A DNA stretch of 44,179 nt, from the NCBI GenBank assembly GCA_965602945.1, contig CBFDBC010000005.1, positions 1 to 44,179 of the forward strand. Reading direction: 5' to 3'. This DNA comes from JAUXEH01 sp965602945. Its GTDB lineage: Bacteria > Acidobacteriota > Aminicenantia > Aminicenantales > Aminicenantaceae. How positions within the stretch are numbered: position 1 is the stretch's first letter; each line of letters begins with the position of its first letter. The notes below the pieces were generated by a model. The model was not told where the DNA came from, did not search any database, and saw nothing but the letters and a program-made list of their open reading frames with translations. Below are positions 7,749 through 15,946 of the stretch, piece by piece. The position numbers and the translations under genes were made by a program.

Positions 7749-8211
7749 TTATCCTGTTCTCTTCCTCCTGAACGATATTCACGAGTGCAGCGGCGTCCTG
7801 GCTTTCCATCATCCTATCGAACAACGTATCGGCCTTGCGCACAAGGTGTGCGACCGCAGCCAGGATCTGGAGATTGAGGCTGGGATTCTCCAGTGAAGAA
7901 GCGACGACAAAGAAAATGTGGGAAAGGCTTCCGTCCGGGGCGTGAAAATTCACACCTTCGCGCGATATGGCGAGCATGATCAATGGGTCCTTGACGGATT
8001 TGATCTTGCAGTGGGGGATGGCCACACCATCTCCGATGGCCGTACTGCCCAGATCTTCTCTCTGGACAAGCCGCTCATACAGCTCTTTTTCCTTCCCGAT
8101 CCGGTTCCTCTGCTTGAGAAAATTCACCATCTCCCGAAGGGCCCCGTCCCGTTCCCGGCTTTCCAGGTCAGGAAGGACCATATCCTGCACCAACAGATTG
8201 GCAACCTTCAC
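7741..8211 (-). CDS. ptsN: EIIA-Ntr (PtsN), nitrogen PTS regulator
   Basis: EIIA domain of the fructose/Ntr class, 156 residues, with the phospho-histidine in GDGVAIPHCKI (His67). Members adjust potassium transport, nitrogen and carbon metabolism by protein contacts according to phosphorylation state. It sits 21 nt after hpf and overlaps hprK, in the classic rpoN-hpf-ptsN neighbourhood. EI and HPr are encoded nearby, so a complete phosphorelay to this protein is available. Confidence 0.93.
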   Translation of the reverse strand: MKVANLLVQDMVLPDLESRERDGALREMVNFLKQRNRIGKEKELYERLVQREDLGSTAIGDGVAIPHCKIKSVKDPLIMLAISREGVNFHAPDGSLSHIFFVVASSLENPSLNLQILAAVAHLVRKADTLFDRMMESQDAAALVNIVQEEENRINE

Positions 8212-8232
8212 CTTGAATTCTCTCTCTCAGAT

Positions 8233-8757
8233 CTACTCGGGTTCGATCAGGCCGAAATGCCCGTCTTTTCTCCGGTACAGTACCGCCCATTTTTCCGTGT
8301 CGAACTTCCTGAAAACGATGACTTCATCACGGCTTGAATCGATCAGGAGGACAGCCTCGTCCACGGACATGGGTTTCATGGAATATTTGCGGCTGCGGAT
8401 GATCCGCCTCTCCGACTCCGATGGATCCTCAGGCGCGGCGGCCGGAGCGGACTCCTTGGCCTTCCGCCGTTTACGCTCCCTCAATTTCTCTTTCTCTTTT
8501 TTTGCCCGCCTCTCTATGTTGTCGAATGCATCACCCAGCGAACTGGACATGTCCTGGGTCTCGCTCACGGAGTTCAGCGTGGCGCCTTTTGTCTTGACGT
8601 TGATCTCGACCTTGTTACGGTATTTCTCTACTGAGAAGATCAAGTGCGCTTCCAGAGGATAGCCCAGGAGTTTCTCCAGGGAAGCCATCCTTCGCTCACA
8701 GTACTTTTCTATGTCCGGTGTGAGCGCGGCCTGCCGCGCGGTATAAGTGATGGTCAT
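8233..8757 (-). CDS. hpf: Ribosome hibernation-promoting factor, long form
   Basis: Binds the 30S subunit and drives ribosome dimerisation or inactivation in slow growth. The 174-residue product has the N-terminal S30AE domain (about 1-98), a charged Lys/Glu/Arg and Ala/Pro linker, and a C-terminal dimerisation domain (about 118-174: SMKPMSVDEAVLLID, then GHFGLIEPE). This is the long HPF found outside Gammaproteobacteria. The start overlaps the rpoN stop by one base (TAATG). Confidence 0.93.
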   Translation of the reverse strand: MTITYTARQAALTPDIEKYCERRMASLEKLLGYPLEAHLIFSVEKYRNKVEINVKTKGATLNSVSETQDMSSSLGDAFDNIERRAKKEKEKLRERKRRKAKESAPAAAPEDPSESERRIIRSRKYSMKPMSVDEAVLLIDSSRDEVIVFRKFDTEKWAVLYRRKDGHFGLIEPE

Positions 8758-10202
8758 TACGTTTCCTCCATCCAGTATTTTCGCTTACGGATGTGCGAAG
8801 GGGGAATGGACAGCTGCTTCCGGTATTTGGCGACTGTCCGACGTGCGATCTTGAAATTTTCTCTGGCCAGGTTGGTCTCGATCTCGATGTCACTGAAGGG
8901 CTGGTTCTTGTCCTCGTTCTCCACCATCTTGCGGATATGCTCTTTCACCCGCAGGGAGGAGATCTCCTCGCCGAAATCTCCGGAAAGGGATTTGTGGAAA
9001 AAATACTTGAGCGGAAAGATCCCTCGGGGTGTCATCATGTGCTTGTTGGCGACCACCCGACCAACCGTGGACTCATGGACTCCGATTTCCAGAGCCAGCT
9101 CCACCAACGTCAGAGGCTTGATGTACTCCAATCCCAGCTCGATAAAGTCTTCCTGTTTGTCGACGATGAAACGAGCGACTTTGTATATGGTGTTCTTACG
9201 CTGATCCAGGCTGCGCAGGAACCAGAAAGCCTTTTTCATGTTGTCTTTTAAATAACGGCTGGCTTCGCTGTCCTCACGGGATGCCTGCGCCAGCATCCTC
9301 TTGTAGTAGCTGTTGATGCGAAGCCGCGGCATCCCTTCATCGTTGAGAGTGATCTTGAGTTCACCGTCTTCTTTGGTCACGATGATGTCCGGGACCACAT
9401 AACTCGTTTTTTCTTGACTGTACTTCCGGCCCGGAGTCGGGTCCAGCCTCTTTATGACCTCTATGTGCGCCCTGACGGTATCCCGGGACAGACCCAGTTC
9501 CTTGGCGAGCACCGAGAAGTCGGATTTTTCCAGGAGAAAGAGATATTCCTCCACGATCTTCTTCGTGACCTCGTCCTTTATACCGAAATACTCCATCTGG
9601 ACCAGAAGTGATTCCTGCAGGGAAAAACTTCCGGCTCCCACGGGATCGAACCGCTTGATCTTTTCGCGAATCGCCTCAACCTGCTCGTCGTCCGACCCTG
9701 TACCGGCACAGGCTTCCTCAAGGGTAAGGGTCAGATACCCGTCCTCATTGATATTGCCGATGATGTACTGGGAGATCTCCTTTTCTTTAGGATCGAAGAA
9801 CGTAAGGTTGGCCTGCCAGTCCAGATGGTCCCAGAGTGAGAGCGAGCGGGAGAGGATATTCTCCAGCATCGGGGCTTCTTTTTTTTCAAAGGACAGGGAT
9901 CGGAAGTCGTTATCGAAGTAATCATGGAAATAGGCCTCGAGCTCTTTGTCTTCGACCAGGCTGTCCGCATCGGAGGTTTCTGCTTCTGCGGCCTCGGTTT
10001 TGCTTTCCTTGTCCGTTTCCTCAGGCTTCTCGGGCGCCATTTCTTCCTGAACTTCGAGCAGGGGATTCTGAGACAGCTCGGTGTCGATTATCTCGATCAA
10101 CTCCAGATTGGTCAGGGGGAGGAGTTTGATGGCCTGCTGCAAAGCGGGGGCCAGGATGAGTTTTTGTACCTGTCTCTGATGAAGCTGTTGTTTGAGCGCC
10201 AT
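8757..10202 (-). CDS. rpoN: RNA polymerase sigma-54 factor
   Basis: Alternative sigma factor recognising -24/-12 promoters with enhancer-binding ATPases. The 481-residue product has the Gln/Leu-rich activator domain (QRQVQKLILAPALQQAIKLL), an acidic region, the core-binding domain and the C-terminal RpoN box ARRTVAKYRK (about 453-462). Length and order are normal. It begins 2 nt after the lptB stop and overlaps hpf. I did not recognise a convincing -24/-12 promoter in the window. Confidence 0.96.
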   Translation of the reverse strand: MALKQQLHQRQVQKLILAPALQQAIKLLPLTNLELIEIIDTELSQNPLLEVQEEMAPEKPEETDKESKTEAAEAETSDADSLVEDKELEAYFHDYFDNDFRSLSFEKKEAPMLENILSRSLSLWDHLDWQANLTFFDPKEKEISQYIIGNINEDGYLTLTLEEACAGTGSDDEQVEAIREKIKRFDPVGAGSFSLQESLLVQMEYFGIKDEVTKKIVEEYLFLLEKSDFSVLAKELGLSRDTVRAHIEVIKRLDPTPGRKYSQEKTSYVVPDIIVTKEDGELKITLNDEGMPRLRINSYYKRMLAQASREDSEASRYLKDNMKKAFWFLRSLDQRKNTIYKVARFIVDKQEDFIELGLEYIKPLTLVELALEIGVHESTVGRVVANKHMMTPRGIFPLKYFFHKSLSGDFGEEISSLRVKEHIRKMVENEDKNQPFSDIEIETNLARENFKIARRTVAKYRKQLSIPPSHIRKRKYWMEET

Positions 10203-10204
10203 GA

Positions 10205-10936
10205 TCAGTCCAGATAAAAACCTTCCCCCAGATATCTCTGCTGGACTTCGAAAGAAGCCACCAATTCTTCCGGGGAACCTTCTTTCAGGATCCTACCCTT
10301 GTCGATGATGTAGGCCCGGTCGGTGATCTTAAGTGTCTCACGAACACTGTGGTCGGTGATCAACAGACCCAGCCCCCGAGCGCGCAAAGATAGGATGAGC
10401 TCCTGGAGATCCGCGATCGCCAGGGGATCGATCCCGGTGAACGGCTCATCCAGGAGAATGTATTCCGGCTCCGCGACCAGGGCTCTCGCGATCTCGAGCC
10501 TCCGCCGCTCTCCCCCCGAAAGGGTATATGCCTTGGCATCCGCCAGCCTGAGCAATCCAAGCTCCTTGAGGATACTGTCGGGATCTCCGGTCCGGATGGT
10601 GGTAAAATCGCGGCTCATCTCCCTGATTGCCAGGAGGTTGTCACGCACACTCAACCTGCGGAACGCCGAGGGTTCCTGCGGGAGGAGGCAGAGTCCGCGG
10701 CGTGCGCGAGCATACATGGGAAGATGGGTGATCTCCTCTTCGTCCAGATACACATGGCCCCCGTCCGAAGGGATCAGCCCGAGGATCACGGAAAACGTCG
10801 TGGTCTTACCGGCACCGTTCGACCCCAGGAGACCGATGATCTCCCCCTTCCGGACTCTGACCGACACATCATCGACAACCTTTTTTCCGTGGTAGCTTTT
10901 TTCCAGACCCGACGCTTCCAGCTGGTACTTCATCAC
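10205..10936 (-). CDS. lptB: LptB, LPS export ABC ATPase
   Basis: Cytoplasmic ATPase of the LptB2FG complex, which extracts LPS from the inner membrane. The 243-residue product shows Walker A GSNGAGKTTT (38-47), the ABC signature LSGGERRRLEIARAL, Walker B ILLDEP followed by FTGIDP, and the H-loop in ITDHSV. Its start overlaps the stop of the LptC/LptA-type gene by 4 bp (ATGA), indicating translational coupling. LptF and LptG are not in the window. Confidence 0.95.
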   Translation of the reverse strand: MMKYQLEASGLEKSYHGKKVVDDVSVRVRKGEIIGLLGSNGAGKTTTFSVILGLIPSDGGHVYLDEEEITHLPMYARARRGLCLLPQEPSAFRRLSVRDNLLAIREMSRDFTTIRTGDPDSILKELGLLRLADAKAYTLSGGERRRLEIARALVAEPEYILLDEPFTGIDPLAIADLQELILSLRARGLGLLITDHSVRETLKITDRAYIIDKGRILKEGSPEELVASFEVQQRYLGEGFYLD

Positions 10937-12825
10937 TCACGACTATTTCTTATGATGGTCTCGGACCTTTCCCTGCCTCTATTTTCGACGACGATTCTAT
11001 CATCGGCCAGGTGAAAAGTCAATTTGTCTCCCCGGACCCGGCCTTTCTGCTGGTGAGTCAGTATCGGATTTCCCGTCAGGAGGATGGTCTCCTTTTCCAG
11101 ATCGAAAACGGCTTCCTCGCCCTGCGCTTCATAAAGTTCGCGAGTTATCCTGACCTTCCCCTGTGCAAGCAGGCGCTGTATCTTGCTGCCTTTTTCACTG
11201 AGATGGATGTTGAGGAGGTCCGCCCTCAGCCTCACGGTCTCCACCTTGACCGTGACCTTGCCGCTGTAGTTCAACTGGCTGTCATCGGGCAGGTAGTCCA
11301 GGGCTTCGGCCGTGATCTCGAGTTCGTACTCCTCCTCATCTTCCTTGGGTTTGACCGTGATGTGTGTCTCCACTCCCTTGCGGCAGGTCAGGCGCCCCAG
11401 TTCCCGGATGATCGTCATTTCCTGAGTCATTAAAGTTTCTTTACCCTGCCAGACCTTCACATCACCCGTAAAAAGAAAACGTCTGTTCTCGCCGGAATAT
11501 CTCATGTCCTCCGCCTTGATGAAAACGGAACCGGCCCCCCCGAAAAAGCCGATCGCTGGTTTTTCGGCCTCCGGCGAAGCTAGAATGACATTGATTCCTC
11601 CGGCCGCAGTCAGGTTCCGGCTGTCGAGCCTGATGTCAATGGAATCGGCCTCGATCTCATAGTCACCGGCTTTGATCCGCGCCCTCGTATCAAGATCACT
11701 ATCCACGCGCAGGACCTGGTTCCGGCCCTTGAGGGACAGTGCCGCTCCCCTCACCGTGCGGCTCTCCCCCTCTCTCTGTTCCGCCATGGTGACGTGACCA
11801 TTGGCCTGCAGCTCCTTTAGTCCTCCCTCCCGGTTGAAACTGATATCCAGGCGGTCGGCCTCGGTCTCGATGAACTCTCCTCCTGTTTCGTCCTGGCGCA
11901 TATAACATTTCCCCTCGGCTTCCAGGGAGCGGATTGTCTGGGAGTTGTTCCAGGCCCGGACACTGATCTCGTGTGCCCGGAGTTCCCTGCGCACAGTCCG
12001 CTCCGCCTGCGGTTGGGAGTCCTCGGGGTCTGTCTCGCTCTCTTCGACCATGACGATCTGGGAATCCCCCTGCATGAAGAGCGACTTGAGGTTCTCCTTG
12101 TCTGCAAACAGTTCGAACCGGATAAGCGATGCATGGGCGAAGCTTTCCCCGGAATCGATCCGGGCATCTCCCCGGATGGTCCCGGCCGCCCTGGTGTGCA
12201 GATAGTCCAGCTCGTCTCCCCGGATCAGGACGGGACGGGAAGGGTCCGCGGTGGTCGTCACACGGAGATCGACCTCTCCCTGCAGGATCAGGCGCTGGGG
12301 GCCGGCACGATACACAGCCTTTCTTGCCGAGCCTGAGATCCGATCGGAGGAAAACCGCACCGGAAAAGCGGTGCGCAGGATCTCCTGCTCTGTCTGGTAT
12401 TCGAGAGACTCAGATTCCACCGTGAGGTCCTTGGCCTTCAAGGTTGCTGCCCCCAGCATACGGAAAAAGGCGTTCTCGCGGTCATGCACGATCTCCCGGG
12501 CCTCAAGGATAATGTCCTCTCCTTCGGCCCGGCCGGGAAATGTGAGCCGTACGTCGCCCTCCAGGTGATACAGGCCATCCTCGCCGATATAGTGTCTGGC
12601 TGCCCGGACTCCGTAGTCAACCTCCCCCTTTCTCAGCTGAAAATGCTGGATCTCTTTCGTGGACTCCACCTTCTGCTCAGTGATCTGGTCTTCCACCACG
12701 GGGACTTTCGGCTTGAGACGGGAGCGGCTGACAAAGTTCTGGACGATCAGGAAGAGGACCGCCAGCATGAACAAGGCAATGAACACCTTGAATATCAGTG
12801 CCGGGCGGACCATTGGCTTTTTCAT
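10933..12825 (-). CDS. LptC-LptA-like fusion protein (OstA repeats)
   Basis: Predicted inner-membrane-anchored periplasmic LPS bridge of about 630 residues. A single transmembrane segment near the N-terminus (FKVFIALFMLAVLFLIVQNF) is followed by LptC-like beta strands and then several OstA/LptA-type repeats (for example YHLEGDVRLTFPG, ELQANGHVTMAE, LNYSGKVTVKVET and VRGDKLTFHLADDRIVVEN). Separate LptC and LptA are each only about 190 residues, so this product covers both and more. It lies where lptC-lptA normally precede lptB. The ATG at 12825 is preferred over the frame opening at 12855 because a perfect TATAAT lies at 12841-12836. Confidence 0.8.
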   Translation of the reverse strand: MKKPMVRPALIFKVFIALFMLAVLFLIVQNFVSRSRLKPKVPVVEDQITEQKVESTKEIQHFQLRKGEVDYGVRAARHYIGEDGLYHLEGDVRLTFPGRAEGEDIILEAREIVHDRENAFFRMLGAATLKAKDLTVESESLEYQTEQEILRTAFPVRFSSDRISGSARKAVYRAGPQRLILQGEVDLRVTTTADPSRPVLIRGDELDYLHTRAAGTIRGDARIDSGESFAHASLIRFELFADKENLKSLFMQGDSQIVMVEESETDPEDSQPQAERTVRRELRAHEISVRAWNNSQTIRSLEAEGKCYMRQDETGGEFIETEADRLDISFNREGGLKELQANGHVTMAEQREGESRTVRGAALSLKGRNQVLRVDSDLDTRARIKAGDYEIEADSIDIRLDSRNLTAAGGINVILASPEAEKPAIGFFGGAGSVFIKAEDMRYSGENRRFLFTGDVKVWQGKETLMTQEMTIIRELGRLTCRKGVETHITVKPKEDEEEYELEITAEALDYLPDDSQLNYSGKVTVKVETVRLRADLLNIHLSEKGSKIQRLLAQGKVRITRELYEAQGEEAVFDLEKETILLTGNPILTHQQKGRVRGDKLTFHLADDRIVVENRGRERSETIIRNSRE

Positions 12826-12835
12826 AGCTGTTACT

Positions 12836-12864
12836 ATTATACCCTGTACGCTCACCGAATTGAA
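12836..12864 (-). promoter_or_regulatory. Promoter of the lptCA-lptB-rpoN operon, possibly leaderless
   Basis: A perfect -10 TATAAT lies at 12841-12836 on the minus strand, only 10 nt before the ATG at 12825. A weak -35 (TTCAAT, 12864-12859) is 17 bp upstream. There is no Shine-Dalgarno between the -10 and the ATG. The transcript would begin within a few nucleotides of the start codon. Confidence 0.5.
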
Positions 12865-12911
12865 TTGCGGGTAGATGTTTTAAGATTTCCAAATCCACGA
12901 TAGGGTGTCGT

Positions 12912-12994
12912 AAAAACAAAAAAGGCGAGCTCCCATCCGCCTGAGCCGCATGAGGGTGGGTGGGTGGGTCTTCGGCGAGGAGGGATGGGAACTC
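12912..12994 (-). terminator. recJ intrinsic terminator with G-quadruplex in the loop
   Basis: On the minus strand, GAGTTCCCATCC (12994-12983) pairs with GGATGGGAGCTC (12938-12927) with one wobble pair. A T-rich tract (complement of 12912-12923) follows closely. The 44-nt loop holds the complement of GGGTGGGTGGGTGGG (12954-12968). It lies 12-94 nt past the recJ stop and before the lptCA promoter. Confidence 0.65.
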
Positions 12995-13005
12995 CCCATG
13001 ACTTT

Positions 13006-14715
13006 TCAAGCCGTTGAGGCCGCGGCCGGGCGCATGTCTTCCAAAATCAAAGACAGGCGATCTTCGCCCATATACTGTTTGATCTGGAGCGAGAAGACCA
13101 CGGAGATCCGGGAACCCTTGCTCACAGAATCGAGCCAATCTCCCTTCCCCCAGCCCAGGGCATCAAAATAACGGCCGTTCTGCTTCAGAAGGAGCTTGAT
13201 GTGTCGATCTTGGAGCAGGCGAGGTGCAGCTGCGATCTCGACATCGTCCACTGCAAAGATGGGCTTGGGGTTGCCGACCCCGAAGGGTGAGAGGCGAGAA
13301 AAGAAATCGAGGAATGCCGTGCCGATCTCATCGAAGTCCAGCCGGGTATCGATCCGGATCTTTCGCTTGAGATCCTCGTCACCGATATGACTGTCCGCAT
13401 ACGTGTTCATGGCCTGTTTGAGCGAGGGCAGATCGGACATGAGAAGCTCACAGCCTACGGCCATGGGATGCCCCCCATAGTTGGTAAAATACTGTCTGCA
13501 GCTGTCCAGGCACTCGATAAGAGGAAATTCCCGGATGCTTCGGCCCGATCCGTGGGCCTTCCCGTCAACACAGGCAAACAGCAGAACGGGGCGATGGAAA
13601 TCATCCTTGAGTTTGGAGGCCACGATCCCGATGACCCCCCGGTGCCATTCCTCACTTCCCATGACAAAAAGTTTATAGCGTCGATCCAGGCCGTTCGATC
13701 GGATCCTCTCAGTGGCCTGTGCATATATCTTCCTCTCGATCGACTGCCGTGTCGCGTTCATGTCGTTCAGTTCGGCGGCCAATCTGTCGGTCTCTTCTTC
13801 CGATTCAGAAAAGAACAACTGCACCGCCAGATCCGCTTTCCCCATTCGCCCGGCTGCATTGATGCGGGGTGCGATACGAAAGCCCACATCCGGCACCCGG
13901 ACGCCTTTCCCCTTCAGGCCGCAGACGGAGAGGAGGCTTTTCAGACCCTGGTTGGAAATCCGCTCCAGTCCCTGCAGCCCGTGTTTGACGAAGAGCCTGT
14001 TTTCTCCGGTCAGAGACACGATATCCGCCACCGTCCCGATCGACACAAGTTTCAGGTAATGGGGAACCTGGGACTCCTTGGGATGGTCATGGAACAGGGC
14101 CTGGATGAGCTTAAAAACCACGCCGATGCCGGCCAGGCTGTGTTGTGGGTAGCCGGACTCTGCCAACACGGGGTTGAGCACTGCGAGTGCCTCCGGGAGC
14201 TGGTCCCCCGGCAGATGGTGATCCGTGATGATGACATCCTTTCCCAACCTGGAGGCCTCGCGCACGAAATCGACGGCCTTGATGCCGCAGTCCACGCTGA
14301 CTACGACATGCGCCTGCCTCTCTTCCACGATCCGGATGTGTGCGGGCTTGAGGCCGTAGCCTTCCTCCAGCCGGTCGGGGATGTAGTAATCCACCTCAGC
14401 CCCCAGAGTGGTGAGGGCCCGTGAGAGGATGACCACGGAAAGCACACCATCCACGTCGTAATCCCCGAAGATCAAGACCTTCTCCTTCCGGGCAGCCGCT
14501 TTCCGAAGCCTATCAACCGCCGCGCGCATGCCCTTCAGGAGAAACGGATCGTGCAGATCCGCCAGCGTTCCATGCAGGAAGCTTTGGGCCTCCTCGGGAT
14601 CGGTTATCTTACGGTTGACCAGGATCCGGGCGATCTTCACGGGCAGGTTCAAGGCTTCAGCCAGGGTTTCGGCCCGTGCGTCATTCTCGGTGTAAATCCA
14701 GTCCGTCGTGTTCAT
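13006..14715 (-). CDS. recJ: Single-stranded-DNA-specific exonuclease RecJ
   Basis: 5'-3' exonuclease acting in recombination and mismatch or base-excision repair. The 569-residue product has the DHH-family motifs: FGDYDVDGVLSVV (metal-binding DxD), SVDCGIKA and ITDHHLPG (the DHH motif), then the DHHA1-type GSGRSIREF and GGHPMAVG near residue 430. A C-terminal OB-like domain completes it. An in-frame TAA lies directly before the ATG, so the start is firm. The gene is divergent from ftsY across the repeat array. Confidence 0.95.
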   Translation of the reverse strand: MNTTDWIYTENDARAETLAEALNLPVKIARILVNRKITDPEEAQSFLHGTLADLHDPFLLKGMRAAVDRLRKAAARKEKVLIFGDYDVDGVLSVVILSRALTTLGAEVDYYIPDRLEEGYGLKPAHIRIVEERQAHVVVSVDCGIKAVDFVREASRLGKDVIITDHHLPGDQLPEALAVLNPVLAESGYPQHSLAGIGVVFKLIQALFHDHPKESQVPHYLKLVSIGTVADIVSLTGENRLFVKHGLQGLERISNQGLKSLLSVCGLKGKGVRVPDVGFRIAPRINAAGRMGKADLAVQLFFSESEEETDRLAAELNDMNATRQSIERKIYAQATERIRSNGLDRRYKLFVMGSEEWHRGVIGIVASKLKDDFHRPVLLFACVDGKAHGSGRSIREFPLIECLDSCRQYFTNYGGHPMAVGCELLMSDLPSLKQAMNTYADSHIGDEDLKRKIRIDTRLDFDEIGTAFLDFFSRLSPFGVGNPKPIFAVDDVEIAAAPRLLQDRHIKLLLKQNGRYFDALGWGKGDWLDSVSKGSRISVVFSLQIKQYMGEDRLSLILEDMRPAAASTA

Positions 14716-14725
14716 TTAGCCACTT

Positions 14726-14754
14726 ACCATACCACAACTCCCCTCCCTCCTCAA
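14726..14754 (-). promoter_or_regulatory. recJ promoter, possibly leaderless
   Basis: On the minus strand, TTGAGG (14754-14749) and TATGGT (14731-14726) are 17 bp apart. The -10 ends 10 nt before the recJ ATG, and the intervening AAGTGGCTAA has no Shine-Dalgarno. Both boxes match consensus at four of six positions. Confidence 0.45.
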
Positions 14755-14975
14755 CCGCCGTCCGCACCTCCCCCACCATTTTACTCCCACCCTCCAATCC
14801 GCTGGAGGAAGCATCGTAATCCGCACCGCCCCCACCAAATTTTCCCTCCCACCACACAGCGAAGAAGAAGCCTCGCGTTTCGCCCTCCCCCACCGTTTAT
14901 TCCCACCCTCCTATCAGCAGGAGGAAGCGTCGGGGTTCGGCCTCCCCCTCCAAGTTTCCCACCCGGCATGGGGAA
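14750..14975 (-). repeat. Tandem G-rich ~57-bp repeats, four degenerate units
   Basis: The 340-base gene-free gap between recJ and ftsY holds four imperfect units starting near 14750, 14808, 14867 and 14924. On the minus strand each unit contains GGGTGGGA or a close variant, a short AT-rich step, GGTGGGGG(A/C)GG, and a segment ending in GCTTC. The array is strongly strand-asymmetric, with almost all G on the minus strand. It is open in one minus-strand frame by composition, but I do not believe it codes. The remainder of the gap holds the two divergent promoters. Confidence 0.7.
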
Positions 14976-15014
14976 GGGAGATCCCAGGTTTTCCTGCAGC
15001 TGCCCTGGGGTTCG

Positions 15015-15043
15015 TTGACTTTGGAAGGAGCGAAAAATATAAT
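15015..15043 (+). promoter_or_regulatory. Strong ftsY promoter, leaderless transcript predicted
   Basis: TTGACT (15015-15020) and a perfect TATAAT (15038-15043) are exactly 17 bp apart. The ATG of ftsY is at 15056, so transcription starting near 15050 leaves only about 6 nt of leader. The nearby GAAGGAG (15024-15030) lies inside the promoter spacer and would not be in the mRNA. Confidence 0.75.
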
Positions 15044-15055
15044 GGCAGTGCCGCC

Positions 15056-15946
15056 ATGAGCAACCTCAAGGAGAAGCTGTCCCGAACCCGCCAGAATGTG
15101 AAGCACCGGATCGACGAGCTGCTGGCCAGCCGCAAGAGCCGGGAGGAAATCCTGGACGATCTGATGGAAACGCTCATCCTGGCGGACATCGGGGTATCCA
15201 CATCCGATACGATCATCGAGCATTTGCGTGAGAACAGCAACAAGACCGATACTCCGGAGGGAATCCGCTCTCAACTGAAGAAGGAGATCGTATCTATCCT
15301 GTCCCAGCATCCGGTCGAAGCCAGGCTGGAACAACCCCAGTCCGTGGCCATGTTCGTGGGGATCAACGGCGGTGGCAAGACCACCTCCCTGGCAAAACTG
15401 GCCCGGCACTATCGGACAAACGGGAAGCAGGTCATGATGGTAGCCGCGGACACATTCCGGGCCGCGGCCCAGGAACAGCTGTCCATCTGGGGAAAACGGT
15501 TGAATATCCCGGTCATCCAGGGCCAGTATGGGGCAGATCCGGCCTCCGTCACCTATGACGCGCTTCAGTCGTTCAAGGCTAAACACTTCGATCTCCTGCT
15601 TATCGACACCGCTGGCCGGATCCACACCAACGCCAACCTCATGAGCGAGCTCGAAAAGATCCAGAAGATCATCTCCCGTGAGTTCGCGCAGGCTCCCCAG
15701 GAAGTGTTCCTGGTACTGGACGCCAGTGTCGGACAGAACGCGCTGATCCAGGCCCGAGAATTCCTGAAGTTCTCCGGCCTCACGGGCATCTTCCTGTCCA
15801 AGCTGGACGGCACCGCCAGAGGCGGCTGTGCTCTCAGCATCGTGGACGAACTGCGGCTGCCCATTAAATTCATCGGGACCGGAGAAGGAGACTCGGATAT
15901 CCTTCCCTTTTCTCCCGCGGAATTCACCGACGCGCTGCTCTCATGA
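15056..15946 (+). CDS. ftsY: FtsY, signal recognition particle receptor GTPase
   Basis: GTPase that receives ribosome-SRP complexes at the inner membrane. The 296-residue product is the short NG-domain form without the acidic A domain. The N domain (about 1-90) contains LADIGVSTSDTIIEHL. The G domain has GINGGGKTTSLAKLA (P-loop), ADTFRAAAQEQL, DTAGRIHTNANLM and SKLDGTARGG. The ATG at 15056 fits the family N-terminus and lies about 6 nt from the predicted transcription start. The stop overlaps ribD (ATGA). Confidence 0.95.
   Translation: MSNLKEKLSRTRQNVKHRIDELLASRKSREEILDDLMETLILADIGVSTSDTIIEHLRENSNKTDTPEGIRSQLKKEIVSILSQHPVEARLEQPQSVAMFVGINGGGKTTSLAKLARHYRTNGKQVMMVAADTFRAAAQEQLSIWGKRLNIPVIQGQYGADPASVTYDALQSFKAKHFDLLLIDTAGRIHTNANLMSELEKIQKIISREFAQAPQEVFLVLDASVGQNALIQAREFLKFSGLTGIFLSKLDGTARGGCALSIVDELRLPIKFIGTGEGDSDILPFSPAEFTDALLS

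Noticed and set aside
6828..8211. ptsN-hprK 8-bp overlap as a frameshift error
   Set aside because: Both frames show complete family motifs and normal lengths, and short overlaps are common in this operon.
13387..14424. 345-codon plus-strand frame antisense to recJ
   Set aside because: It has no recognisable domain and mirrors recJ codon structure; RecJ motifs on the other strand are clear.
14897..15625. Long minus-strand open frame across the repeat array and ftsY
   Set aside because: It is antisense to ftsY, whose motifs are unmistakable, and begins in no plausible context.
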